Origin: a virus
Virus record (IMG/VR): IMGVR_UViG_3300007775_000001
Span: 50,951 to 114,950 of that record
DNA: 64,000 nt
Direction: 5' to 3' (one strand)
Positions 36,601 to 44,954 of this stretch are shown one piece after another (position 1 is the stretch's first letter; each line of letters starts with the position of its first letter). Made by a program: the position numbers and the translations under genes. The notes beneath the pieces were generated by a model that was not told where the DNA came from, did not search any database, and worked only from the letters and a program-made list of their open reading frames with translations.

Positions 36601-37089
36601 GGAGGAGTCCTGTTCGATTTTGGTCATCTGACCGGGAACCTTGCTGCCGACAGATATTCCGAGCTTGCCAATCAGCATGCGGAGCCGCAACAGGCTGCAA
36701 TTCTGAAGTCTCAGAAAGCTGAGTACGATCAGGCTCTCGTGGAGTATGTCACTACTGGTCGTACGAGAGAACAGGATGTTTCTCCACAACAGGGTGCAGA
36801 TGTTCAGAAGTCAGATGAGCAACATGGTGCTCAAACGGCCGATGTGTCAAAGCCGGTCTTCATGGGCGATTTTCGGACTCAGTTCGAGAGCAAACAGGCT
36901 CGTGTTGGTAGTGAGGTCGTGAAGGCTCAGTCTGAGACCGACCAAGCTGTGATCGAGATGTTTGGTAAGAACCTGGGTGATGCTCCAACCGATATGACCA
37001 TGGCTGGGAAGACCCCGGTTGTTCTCGATCTGGCTTCGGGAGCGGCAATCGACATGCAGAGCGGCGAGCAGATTCAACCTGCTGAGTAA
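33604..37089 (+). CDS. Giant modular head-region protein with GSRGG repeats (1161 aa)
   Basis: ATG 33604 after GGGAGAGACC; overlaps the RelA-like gene by 14 nt. Between residues about 180 and 620 it has five copies of a module opening GSRGGKVIGHTRSGKPIY, usually followed by an FxxxDHxDA helix with His residues. Acidic spacers (runs of D/E) and LDDLVKA-type tetrapeptide borders separate the modules. Further on are KEGTLRSGSKTGPKVKNRKQ (DUF6496-like), GTVHTFSDGKQYKKV, and a strand-rich segment around VRVNWTAGSFGHYTGKGTV. Likely capsid-associated and possibly cleaved by the prohead protease. Function unknown. Confidence 0.75.
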   Translation: MAHDDLLAKAGIRVGNPAERRLINDEPSHRFVVKGFKNRGSVSRAGSQSSPRENLLRSLGIPDEGALEKATLYGNDGDLEYVPDTYTGQDVYHQDPYNEVQVTRQEVLDTHGEHFHSDIDPDVERILSEVTEAGTHFDYTRQFGRSMGAFDGDDDGDDNTEGKEEEEKSKLKAKDVKKARRSGPGSRGGRVIGHTRSGKPIYDNSAKNHSGFTKEDHADARDLHTSIHEKMLERVMHGGEFPSDSAILSTKAKDYHARLAKSESDDEEESDEEPDDDEDDQEKSLSGILDDLIKGEGEGSRGGKVIGHTSSGKPIYIHEPNLGTSSAGGIHGKNYKGWNWKDHEEAYAAHSAAANSLVQKHGGYPKGDDAKTYVQHAHNKDAHYFWAKKTGHPELNKSLGKSSAGEGSKGGQVIGHTRSGKPIYAHDSAIYAHGTGAFSGYSKGDHFDAYTRHSNDLKYKRGRSGKKNFLSAMKLHSQAYYAAKSERDPDLPDFLKSKSGEGSRGGKVIGHTRSGKPVYEGKAASKYSDFSRQDHKDAAAQHMRHWHDDDSESADGSDQISVDHDRLSLTPEQLKNRDAKRRGVLGKKSVSVLDDLVKAVTGEGSRGGVVVGHTSSGKPIYQGETHSTRIHTTTGEETSHVNSYIQHAGDEKPYGGENYHVFYQRKGAQTQGDNETDADRDYVGYVIRHKDEGIWSGHPEITSMSAYKQAKNFKTRGEAEHHILSTYKRYQEASKPKDQKAASVQEANDLYKALMDISLNKATDAQEDKVHQVMREFKEGTLRSGSKTGPKVKNRKQAIAIAMNQSGQSNKSDDEASDLLKSRIFPIGTVHTFSDGKQYKKVANNEWHPVKGEGPRRYDYAAAVDHNSKIEVGQHVRVNWTAGSFGHYTGKGTVTKVNAKSVAVALDEPVADQSGLGGSGYPAGRRIVVPRADMFSGANSKWAWHNGVFPVHGEGKKSSIDELLDLVKAGSSKEVAPTSTPTRRTVPSARNSFIKAAGPGGVLFDFGHLTGNLAADRYSELANQHAEPQQAAILKSQKAEYDQALVEYVTTGRTREQDVSPQQGADVQKSDEQHGAQTADVSKPVFMGDFRTQFESKQARVGSEVVKAQSETDQAVIEMFGKNLGDAPTDMTMAGKTPVVLDLASGAAIDMQSGEQIQPAE

Positions 37090-37091
37090 CC

Positions 37092-38849
37092 ATGGGAATC
37101 ATTCAGAAAGCTGGTCGATATATCCTGGGCGAAATCGCTGGGATGAGACCCGATATGGTCAAGGCGGGTCTCATGTCTCCGGATTCGTCTGCCTACGATC
37201 CAAAGACATCCCTTGTCGATCCTCTCTCGTTTCAATCGCTCAGTGCATTTGGGTATCGAGAGAAGTTCAGTCTTCTGGATTACTCCCGGTTGCGGGCGAT
37301 CAGCTTGAATGATTCGGTGGTTGCTGCTGTGATTCAAACCCGGTTGAATCAGGTGGCTGGGTTTGCCACGTTGCAGGCCGACAAGCATACGGGTGGTTTC
37401 ACGATCCGTATGCGAGACAGGGACAAGAAGCCAAACTCTGCTGCTCAAAAGCGTATTAAGGAATTCCAGGAGTTCATGATCAACTGTGGTGTGCCTGAGC
37501 AGTTCGAAGACACACCGGAGCGTAAGCGTCGTGACAATTTCGACACCTTCTTGCGCAAGTTGACACGGGATTCTTTGACGTATGATCAAGCCAACTTTGA
37601 GATAACGCCAAGAAGGAATGGGATGCCGTACGAGTTCGGTGCGGTAGATGCCTCTACTATTCGGCTCATCCCGGACAAGAAGGAATTGATCGATCAGTTC
37701 AACAACGAGCGTGCAGCACAGTATGCTCTTCAGACGATGAAGGATACGATCAAGGTTGCTGAGAATTCTGGCAAGGTCTTCAAGCCCCGTCATCCGAAGT
37801 ATGTCCAGGTGATCAATGGGATCATCAAGCACGACTACGATGAATGGGAGATGGCGTTTGGTGTACGCAACCCCCGGACAGATGTAATGTCGTATGGGTA
37901 TGGATTCAGTGAGATCGAAATGCTGGTGACGATCATCACTGCACACATGAATGCGGAGACCTACAACCGGAAGTTCTTCACACAGGGGACAAACGCCAAG
38001 GGAATTCTCCACTTCGAGGGTCAGGTTCCGCGTGATCAACTTCAGGAGTTCCGGCACCAATTCCACATGCAGGCGGCTGGAATCGCCAACTCCTTTAAGA
38101 CCCCGATCATTGCGACGGCAAAGGAAACTAAGCTTCAGTGGATGGACTTCCAGAAGTCAAACCGCGAGATGGAATTTGGGCGGTGGTTGGAATACTGCAT
38201 CAAGGTTGTCTGCTCTGTTTACCAGATCGATCCGATTGAAATCGGATTCGACATCTCTCGAATGGGTTCGGGTGCATCACAGGGCGGTGGGTATGGGATG
38301 GGTGCCAGTGCTGGTGACCCGACTTCCAAAATTTCGAGTTCTCAGGACAAGGGACTCAAACCATTGCTGCGCTTCCTCCAATCGCTGATCAATGACTACA
38401 TCGTTTACCGATTGGATGCGGACTTCGAGTTCGAATTTGTTGGTCTCAACGCGGACTCTGATAGCGAAGCTCTGGACAAGATTGGCAAAGAGGTCAAGAC
38501 ATTCAAAACGATCAACGAGGTCAGGGCGGAGCAGGATAGACCTGCTTTGCCTCCTCTTGATCAGATTGAGTCTCCTGGTGATCTGCTTCTCGATAGCACT
38601 CTTCTTACTATTTGGGGACAAGAGAGACAGGCAAAACAACAGCAAGACATGATGGCTCAGCAAGGGCAGGACGGTGGTGATGGGAATCCCGTTGGCGAAG
38701 ATGAGCAGCCTGATTACCAGAACATGAGTGATGAAGACCTTCAGCAACAGTACAAGAAGTTGCAGGAAGGCGGCGGTGGTGGTGGAAGCCTTTCCCAAGG
38801 TGGCGTCAACAAATCGATGCCCCGGTTGACTCGCACACTGAGACTGTGA
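37092..38849 (+). CDS. Portal protein (585 aa)
   Basis: Typical portal outline: N-terminal wing, a helical region (LNDSVVAAVIQTRLNQVAGF), stem-like strands (SYGYGFSEIEMLVTIITAHM), the FFTQGTNAKGILHFEG segment and the C-terminal crown. This is close to large portal proteins of myoviruses of the PBSX/MuF type. The dodecameric ring forms the DNA gate and terminase docking site. The C-terminus is low-complexity (Gln-rich, then a Gly run) and ends NKSMPRLTRTLRL. Confidence 0.9.
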   Translation: MGIIQKAGRYILGEIAGMRPDMVKAGLMSPDSSAYDPKTSLVDPLSFQSLSAFGYREKFSLLDYSRLRAISLNDSVVAAVIQTRLNQVAGFATLQADKHTGGFTIRMRDRDKKPNSAAQKRIKEFQEFMINCGVPEQFEDTPERKRRDNFDTFLRKLTRDSLTYDQANFEITPRRNGMPYEFGAVDASTIRLIPDKKELIDQFNNERAAQYALQTMKDTIKVAENSGKVFKPRHPKYVQVINGIIKHDYDEWEMAFGVRNPRTDVMSYGYGFSEIEMLVTIITAHMNAETYNRKFFTQGTNAKGILHFEGQVPRDQLQEFRHQFHMQAAGIANSFKTPIIATAKETKLQWMDFQKSNREMEFGRWLEYCIKVVCSVYQIDPIEIGFDISRMGSGASQGGGYGMGASAGDPTSKISSSQDKGLKPLLRFLQSLINDYIVYRLDADFEFEFVGLNADSDSEALDKIGKEVKTFKTINEVRAEQDRPALPPLDQIESPGDLLLDSTLLTIWGQERQAKQQQDMMAQQGQDGGDGNPVGEDEQPDYQNMSDEDLQQQYKKLQEGGGGGGSLSQGGVNKSMPRLTRTLRL

Positions 38850-39415
38850 TGAAGAAAATCATTCGCGATGCATTCTCGTATGTTGAGTACAAGGGGAAGA
38901 CTGCGCCGCAAGAGCGATGCAGTACTTGCTTCTATGGGACGTTTCCAGGAAGTAAGTGCTCGTTGTACGAGGCTATCAATGGGTTGATGCCCGAAGCATG
39001 GAATCTCGAAGATACCGTGAATCCAAACGGAGCATGCAACGCTTTTACTGACAAGGAAGTGACAAAGGCAGTGATTAGACGTGATCCGATTTTTGTGCTG
39101 AAGGCTGGTGGCGAGGGTTCTCGTGGTGGCAAGGTGATTGGTCACACATCGAGTGGAAAGCCGATTTATGGAGATAGTCATTTGAGAGGTACGCGGGAAT
39201 GGTCTGAGCGTGACCATTTTGAAGCGTATCACGTTCATGGTAAGGCGGATAGACCGGGTTCTTCGCTTGAAGACGCTAGACTCCATTCTGCCGCAAGGTC
39301 TTATCATCTTAGTGAGGGTAGTAAGGTTGGTGGAATCAAGAATGATGGGCCACATAAAAGACATCCTTGGTTCACATCAAGCGGTCAACGGAAACGGTTT
39401 ATGAGCAGATCATGA
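38849..39415 (+). CDS. HiPIP-like Cys-rich protein with one GSRGG module (188 aa)
   Basis: TGATG start. The first 75 residues have four Cys (ERCSTCFYG, SKCSLYEA, GACNAF) in the spacing of high-potential iron-sulfur-like domains often found near phage portal genes. FVLKA then leads into GEGSRGGKVIGHTSSGKPIY and the DHFEAYHVH helix, the same module as in the 33604 product. The end is basic. Confidence 0.7.
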   Translation: MKKIIRDAFSYVEYKGKTAPQERCSTCFYGTFPGSKCSLYEAINGLMPEAWNLEDTVNPNGACNAFTDKEVTKAVIRRDPIFVLKAGGEGSRGGKVIGHTSSGKPIYGDSHLRGTREWSERDHFEAYHVHGKADRPGSSLEDARLHSAARSYHLSEGSKVGGIKNDGPHKRHPWFTSSGQRKRFMSRS

Positions 39416-39639
39416 TCGAAGTCAAGATCAGTGCGGATACTCAAGAGGAGTTCGATGCCAAACGTGCCGATCTTGCCAAGGCTGTTATCGGCCCGAAGGC
39501 TATCACCCCTCGAAAGGCTTATCATCGGTATCAGAACGACTTGCTGGACTATGTGAACGCACTATACCTCAAGCGTATAGCGCAAATGAAGCGAGAGATC
39601 GATGTTGTGATCCGGCGCGCCCAGGCGCGAATCCAATGA
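39412..39639 (+). CDS. Hypothetical helical protein (75 aa)
   Basis: ATGA overlap. Short N-terminal strand then two charged helices; basic C-terminus (VVIRRAQARIQ). No family recognised. Confidence 0.55.
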   Translation: MIEVKISADTQEEFDAKRADLAKAVIGPKAITPRKAYHRYQNDLLDYVNALYLKRIAQMKREIDVVIRRAQARIQ

Positions 39640-39869
39640 AGATTCTGCTGATGATCACTGTGGTGGCGATGTCGGGTGTCAAAGCTCCTGCAATCAGCTT
39701 CAAGAGCATGTGTGATGCGATTGATCCTGAAGCTATCACGCTCATCACAATTCGGCCTTTCAGGGACGCACAGAATGGGACTGTTATTCCAGGCGTTGTC
39801 TACCAGTGTGTGCGGATCACGGAAGGTGAAGAGAAGGGCACCAAACCTCAAAGGAAGCAGAAGGCATGA
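39636..39869 (+). CDS. Hypothetical protein with signal-like N-terminus (77 aa)
   Basis: ATGA overlap on both sides. The first 20 residues are hydrophobic (MKILLMITVVAMSGVKAPA), like a signal peptide or an internal strand; two Cys and a basic tail follow. Unassigned. Confidence 0.5.
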   Translation: MKILLMITVVAMSGVKAPAISFKSMCDAIDPEAITLITIRPFRDAQNGTVIPGVVYQCVRITEGEEKGTKPQRKQKA

Positions 39870-42800
39870 GCAGTTTCTACGTAGAAACTGAATCTGTTTC
39901 CAAGGGTGGTCGAGAGGTTGCTTCCGTTGCGGTGATGAGCGGGTCGAATCTCTTGATGGGCCGCCGCAAGGATTCTGGCGAGTGGACTTTGCCGGGCGGT
40001 GGATTGGAACCGGGCGAGAAGCCCGAAGAAGGGGCCAAGAGGGAGCTTTTTGAGGAGGCAGGGGTCAGGGTAGGGCAGCTCCGATATCTGGGCTCCAGGC
40101 GCGTTAAGGGCGTTCCTGATAACGATCTGATCACGGTGCATGCCTTCCTGGTGCATCAACATGGGAAGGCAACTGTCCGAAACGATCCTGACAAGGAAGT
40201 GAGCCGGTGGTCATGGATCGATGTGAGCAACGGTCTTCCGAAAGCGATTGAAGATGAACTTCACTCCCCACGGAACGTGGTTCTCATGATGATGGGTATT
40301 CAGAAAGAGCCAAAACCGTCCCTGGTGATTCGATCTGACCTGGGGCCTATCGACCTATCCAAGATGTATGGAGGAGGGGTTGGAGAGGCTTCTGACAGCG
40401 AATTTGGTACCTATTCTGGCGGTGGTGGGAAAAAGCCGGGTGGCCCTGGTTCTCGCGGTGGAAAGGTGATCGGACGTACACGGTCTGGGAAACCGATCTA
40501 CGAGAGCGCATCCCATTATGGTCACAACAGCTTCTTTGCGGAAGAGCATCTTCAGGCTGCTGAAGCGCACAAGCATCATGCAGGGAGTTTGCTTGAACAC
40601 ATGAAGGGCAACCTTCATGGGAATACTTCGAATTTCAAGACGCTGATGGGCAAGATTGAAGCCCACATGACTGAGGCCGATGAGCATCGGAAGAAAGCTG
40701 GAACCGCTCCAAAAGCTCCCCGCAAGAAGGCCGAGCCGGCCAAGAAGGAGTATCGCTATGCAGCTTCCGTATTCGATGATTCGGATATCATCAAGAGTCT
40801 GGAGGCCATAGTTAAGCATGTCGAAAAGCCCGGTTCTCGTGGTGGTCATATCATCGCCTGGAGAGATGGCGAACCGATTTATGGAAAGGAGCAGCCAAAA
40901 GTTAAACGTAAGGTGGCTAGTGCTACAGTCAAATACACAACAGCATTGAGTCCTAGTGGGAAGAAAGAAAACGTGGCTGTTCATTTGAATCCATCCGCTG
41001 ATGATTTGGCTGAACATATTCCAGCCGGTGCAAGAGCGTGGCTTCTGCCGGGTGGAAATTTGTATGTCATGGACAACAAGAATATTTTGCATCTTTCTGC
41101 TATCGAGTCTGTGATGAATTCTGGATTCATCACCAAGCAGCAATTCAGAGATATCATCCCGCCAAAGAGTTTCTTGAGTGATACCGATCCTTCTGAGGGT
41201 ATCATGTTGGAGAGAGTTGGTAATTCCAATATGTTTGTGTTGGGTGAATCTTATGAAGGCGGTGTTCCGGAGGGTGATGAGCTATCTGACATCAAGGATT
41301 CGATCAGAGCTTTCAAGAAAAATTCAAAAGGCGTGATCATCCGGCCAAGTAGTATTAGAGATTTCAATGTCGAAGACTACTTGCATATGAGCTTCGATCA
41401 AGAAGAATTTGATCTGTGGAAGGCGGATGATAAGATGATTTCCACTCCCCAGAAGGGGATGGTTAAAAAGCATGAACATCTTGTCCGCGTCCCGAAGACA
41501 CCAAGCCATATGAGCTTTTTTGTGAAGGCTGCTCCAGGAGAAGTCCGCCCTGGTCACAAGTATTTGCGACGGTACAGACGGAATGATCAGTGGGTATACG
41601 TCTATCGCGAGCCAGAAGGTGATACCCGTGAATTGAACGAGGAGGCTATGTCGCTTCTTCACCATCTTGCGGCGCGTGGTGACGAAGATGCCACGTATCT
41701 TCTGAACAACCTGAAAGAGAAAGCGGCTGACGAGGTTCTTGATCGTGAGTTGAATGGCACGGAACGTCATGATGTTGTGCAGATGATTCGGAACAGTCTC
41801 GATCAGAATGTGTTCCGATATTTGAATCAGTATACTACGAGCCCGTTCCATCAAACGCTCACACGGAATCGTGTGACGTTGGATTCCGTGATGTCTCAGG
41901 TTCAGGGACAGACATTGCGCGGTCTGCTGACAAGTTATCACAACGCCCTGCGAGATGTGGATCGGGCTCATTCGACATTGCAGATCACGAGTTCTCAGAA
42001 CACTGATGCTCGCGGTGCGGGTGGTTATGCAAATCTTGCGTACAACAGAGCCTTGCAGGCGTTGGAGACTCGTACTGCGTTCTTGCCAGCGCGCTATTCC
42101 GAAGTCCATCGGAGAGGTACACGGAGCGGTTCGAATGATCTTGAACCGTTTGTGAACACTCAAGAGATACGAGAAGCCGCTGAGCGCCAAGAGCGAGAGC
42201 GTCAAGCTGCCGAAGCTGAACGCGAACGACAAGCCGCTGAAGAACGCGAGCAGATCATGGGTGAGTATCGCACCAAGATGACCGGTGCGATCATCGATCA
42301 TCTTGATCCTAGCGTTCATGTTTCTCCTGACAAGATTGCGACCATCCATCGTGCTCTGAAGAACATGTTCGGTGGCAATGTTCCTACACGGGAACAGTGG
42401 CCTTACGACTTTTCACAGTATGGGTACAGGGTCAAGATTTCTGATGTGGCCGCTGACAACAATACCATCTCGTTCGCACTGAGCGCGACCAACGCTTCTG
42501 GAGAGCAAGTCACTCGTTCATGGCGTCGGAATTGGCGGAACAACGGTGGTCATCCAGCGATCTACAACGCGCTCCTGGAGACCTATCCATCCGCTCGTGG
42601 GACTGGCCCTGAGATTGGCGAGTTGATCAACAAGGCTCAGAACAAGTTGATGCATGAGACCGATCCTGACCATGGTGTGATTGGAGTCTTCGCTGCAATG
42701 ACAGTGGGTGGCTACAATTGGGCCAATCAGGGCTTCAGATTTGATCGGGCAAGTGGTGATCGTGGTGTGGTTTTGATGCAGTTTAGGAACTTCCTGGCTG

Positions 42801-43735
42801 AGCATGGGATCAGATTGACAGACGAGGAACTGAGTCACTTCAAGGAGCCATGCCATTTTGCCGCTTTCCATGATGGCAAGTTCTACGAGGTGCATACTTC
42901 GGACGATCTCGCACTGAAGCCCGATCAGGTTGCTCATGGAACATTGGACGGGAAACCTGGAGGTAGACCGCTTACTCCTTCTGAGATTAGCGCAGGTCGC
43001 ACCAATCGAATGCTTGTTCACCTTGGCAAGATGTTTCTCTTGGGCAAGTCATGGCACGGTATCTCTAGGGCTTCGGAGCAGAATGACCGCAACGAGGCGT
43101 GGCGGTTCTTCCAGATTTATCGTCGCATGAAGGTGGATTCCTGGAAGGTACTCAATGACCGATACAAGGCTGCTGTTGAAGCTGTACAGCAGGGCCAGCG
43201 CACTATGACTTCAGAGCAGCGAGCGGCTGCGATTTCAAGCTACAACCCGTACGTGCGGAGAGGAAGTAGGCGTCGAAGATCGTCAACTATTCGAAGACCG
43301 AATCGATTCAGGGATTGGACTCCAACCCAACAGAGAACTTGGATTGATCGGAATCGCGGTCAGTTGTCGGATGCTCAATACAATTCGGCATGGGAAGTGA
43401 TGAGAAGTGCGAGACATCGTGTTGACATGGCGAGTCGTGCTCTTCAGACGTTTGTGAATGATGGTATTGTGACCGCGCCTTCGGCACCTCTCAATGAGAT
43501 GAACGAGACAGACCTTCGACACTTTTTCCATGGTGAGTATAATTACTCAACGCGGACACAGGTTTCGCAAGGTGTCATGAATGAGCTTCGAGCGCATTAT
43601 GGTGAAGGCGATACAGCAATCTACAATCGCCATTTCCGGGAACTCAGGTTCTATCAGGACGATTTGATCAATGCTCGTCGTGCTCGTATTGCCGCTGAAG
43701 CGCGGCCAGCCGGACAACAAAGAGCAACAGGATAA
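39866..43735 (+). CDS. Nudix hydrolase fused to giant head-region protein (1289 aa)
   Basis: ATG 39866 with AGAAGG upstream; palindrome copy 6 encodes residues 3-8 (SFYVET). Residues 15-150 are a Nudix domain; the box (residues 45-67) keeps GX5EX7REUXEEXGU as GGLEPGE...RELFEEAGV. Then come a GSRGGKVIGRTRSGKPIY module with His-rich helices (about 190-275), a second partial module (GSRGGHIIAWRDGEPIY), SFFVKAAPGEVRPGHKYLRR, a coiled coil of E/R/A (near 770-800) and about 480 unassigned C-terminal residues. Nudix enzymes cleave nucleoside-diphosphate linkages. Likely capsid cargo; the substrate is unknown. Confidence 0.8.
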   Translation: MSSFYVETESVSKGGREVASVAVMSGSNLLMGRRKDSGEWTLPGGGLEPGEKPEEGAKRELFEEAGVRVGQLRYLGSRRVKGVPDNDLITVHAFLVHQHGKATVRNDPDKEVSRWSWIDVSNGLPKAIEDELHSPRNVVLMMMGIQKEPKPSLVIRSDLGPIDLSKMYGGGVGEASDSEFGTYSGGGGKKPGGPGSRGGKVIGRTRSGKPIYESASHYGHNSFFAEEHLQAAEAHKHHAGSLLEHMKGNLHGNTSNFKTLMGKIEAHMTEADEHRKKAGTAPKAPRKKAEPAKKEYRYAASVFDDSDIIKSLEAIVKHVEKPGSRGGHIIAWRDGEPIYGKEQPKVKRKVASATVKYTTALSPSGKKENVAVHLNPSADDLAEHIPAGARAWLLPGGNLYVMDNKNILHLSAIESVMNSGFITKQQFRDIIPPKSFLSDTDPSEGIMLERVGNSNMFVLGESYEGGVPEGDELSDIKDSIRAFKKNSKGVIIRPSSIRDFNVEDYLHMSFDQEEFDLWKADDKMISTPQKGMVKKHEHLVRVPKTPSHMSFFVKAAPGEVRPGHKYLRRYRRNDQWVYVYREPEGDTRELNEEAMSLLHHLAARGDEDATYLLNNLKEKAADEVLDRELNGTERHDVVQMIRNSLDQNVFRYLNQYTTSPFHQTLTRNRVTLDSVMSQVQGQTLRGLLTSYHNALRDVDRAHSTLQITSSQNTDARGAGGYANLAYNRALQALETRTAFLPARYSEVHRRGTRSGSNDLEPFVNTQEIREAAERQERERQAAEAERERQAAEEREQIMGEYRTKMTGAIIDHLDPSVHVSPDKIATIHRALKNMFGGNVPTREQWPYDFSQYGYRVKISDVAADNNTISFALSATNASGEQVTRSWRRNWRNNGGHPAIYNALLETYPSARGTGPEIGELINKAQNKLMHETDPDHGVIGVFAAMTVGGYNWANQGFRFDRASGDRGVVLMQFRNFLAEHGIRLTDEELSHFKEPCHFAAFHDGKFYEVHTSDDLALKPDQVAHGTLDGKPGGRPLTPSEISAGRTNRMLVHLGKMFLLGKSWHGISRASEQNDRNEAWRFFQIYRRMKVDSWKVLNDRYKAAVEAVQQGQRTMTSEQRAAAISSYNPYVRRGSRRRRSSTIRRPNRFRDWTPTQQRTWIDRNRGQLSDAQYNSAWEVMRSARHRVDMASRALQTFVNDGIVTAPSAPLNEMNETDLRHFFHGEYNYSTRTQVSQGVMNELRAHYGEGDTAIYNRHFRELRFYQDDLINARRARIAAEARPAGQQRATG
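39871..39890. repeat. Palindrome copy 6 (20 bp, CAGTTTCTACGTAGAAACTG)
   Basis: Longest form of the palindrome, 20 bp perfect. The only copy lying fully within a coding sequence (the start of the Nudix fusion). Confidence 0.95.
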
Positions 43736-43737
43736 TC

Positions 43738-43941
43738 ATGCCAAAAGACATCAAGCCAATCGAGTCGGTCAAAGACCGACTCGTTGATGTGAATGACATT
43801 GACAGCGAGCTTGACATCGATCCGTATTTCGGTGAACAGGTCGCTGACGCGGCGCGGGAATCGTTCAAGGAGTCCAATCCTGGTCTGTATGCTGTACTGA
43901 CCAAATACCGGAATCATGGCACTGACAGCAAGGGAACTTGA
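43738..43941 (+). CDS. Hypothetical small acidic protein (67 aa)
   Basis: ATG 43738 three bases after the previous stop. Acidic protein, predicted helical. A 10-bp perfect inverted repeat near its start (CGAGTCGGTC, AAA, GACCGACTCG; 43761-43783) would form a very stable mRNA hairpin. It overlaps the MuF gene by 26 nt. Confidence 0.55.
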   Translation: MPKDIKPIESVKDRLVDVNDIDSELDIDPYFGEQVADAARESFKESNPGLYAVLTKYRNHGTDSKGT

Positions 43942-44953
43942 GGAGATTCGCGATATCGTCCGTAGGCATTATCTTGCTCTGACGCATGATGCCACGGGTA
44001 ACATTTCGCTGACTCCAGCGGAACTTGCTGAGCTTCGCCGTGCTGGTCTGATCACTGGTCGTGAACCGGTGGTTATGCAGAATGCGTACGAGTTCGGCAA
44101 GGTGGCCGTTGCTGTGGGGCCGATTGCGGCCAGAGCCATGACGGTTGAACAAGTGCGTCTGGCGATTTCGAAAATGAAGCCTCTGACTGAAGTCGAGAGG
44201 GCCTCATTGGATTTCGCTCGTGCAAGTGCTGGGCAGTACATCAAGGGCATTATGGACATGACCCTGAAGGATGCCACTACTTCTGCAATGCGTGCTTCTG
44301 GTGCGGCATTGAGGGCTGTTCAGGAGGGTGTTTCAGAGGCAGTGGCAGACCGCAAGACGATCAGCGAGCTTCGCACTGAATTGTTTAACACCATCGACAA
44401 CCGGTCTCGTGACTGGACACGTATCGCTCACACAGAACTGACCAACGCGATCCAGAACGGTATCTACAATGAGATCAGGGATACCTCTCCGGCGGGGGCC
44501 GATCAGGTGGTGTTCAAGAGTCCGAATCCAGATGCCTGCAAATACTGCAAGGCACTCTATCTAAAGCCTGATGGAATTACACCACGGGTATTCAAGCTGA
44601 GAGACCTGGAGCCGTCAAACTTCGGCAGACGAGCGCGTGATTGGAAGCCTGTTGTTGGTGCAACTCATCCATGGTGCAACTGCCAGATTCACATCGTTCC
44701 GGATGGGTACGACTTTGTCACGAGGCCAGTGGTTCAAGAACAGTTTGACGAGGGCGGGAAGACGTACAAGCAGGGTCAACGATTGAGCGAGACAGAGTAT
44801 CGTACACTTCGGTCTTCGCATGCCGACAAGATAGGGAAAGGAGCGATTCTTGAGTTCACTGGTACGACGGCTGCACCAGAGATCATGAGAAGCATGTTGG
44901 ACAGTATCCCTATCCATTCGGTTGACGAGGAAGAACCGATCTGCGAGTGCTGA
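43916..44953 (+). CDS. MuF-like head morphogenesis protein (345 aa)
   Basis: The second half holds the phage Mu gpF / SPP1 gp7-type minor head domain: RIAHTELTNAIQNGIYNEIR, then PDACKYCKAL and HPWCNCQIH, with the conserved Cys/His pattern. The N-terminal half is helical. Such proteins bind the portal inside the head and may be ejected with DNA. There is no toxin domain at its C-terminus. It ends in an acidic CxC. Confidence 0.88.
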   Translation: MALTARELEEIRDIVRRHYLALTHDATGNISLTPAELAELRRAGLITGREPVVMQNAYEFGKVAVAVGPIAARAMTVEQVRLAISKMKPLTEVERASLDFARASAGQYIKGIMDMTLKDATTSAMRASGAALRAVQEGVSEAVADRKTISELRTELFNTIDNRSRDWTRIAHTELTNAIQNGIYNEIRDTSPAGADQVVFKSPNPDACKYCKALYLKPDGITPRVFKLRDLEPSNFGRRARDWKPVVGATHPWCNCQIHIVPDGYDFVTRPVVQEQFDEGGKTYKQGQRLSETEYRTLRSSHADKIGKGAILEFTGTTAAPEIMRSMLDSIPIHSVDEEEPICEC

Positions 44954-44954
44954 G

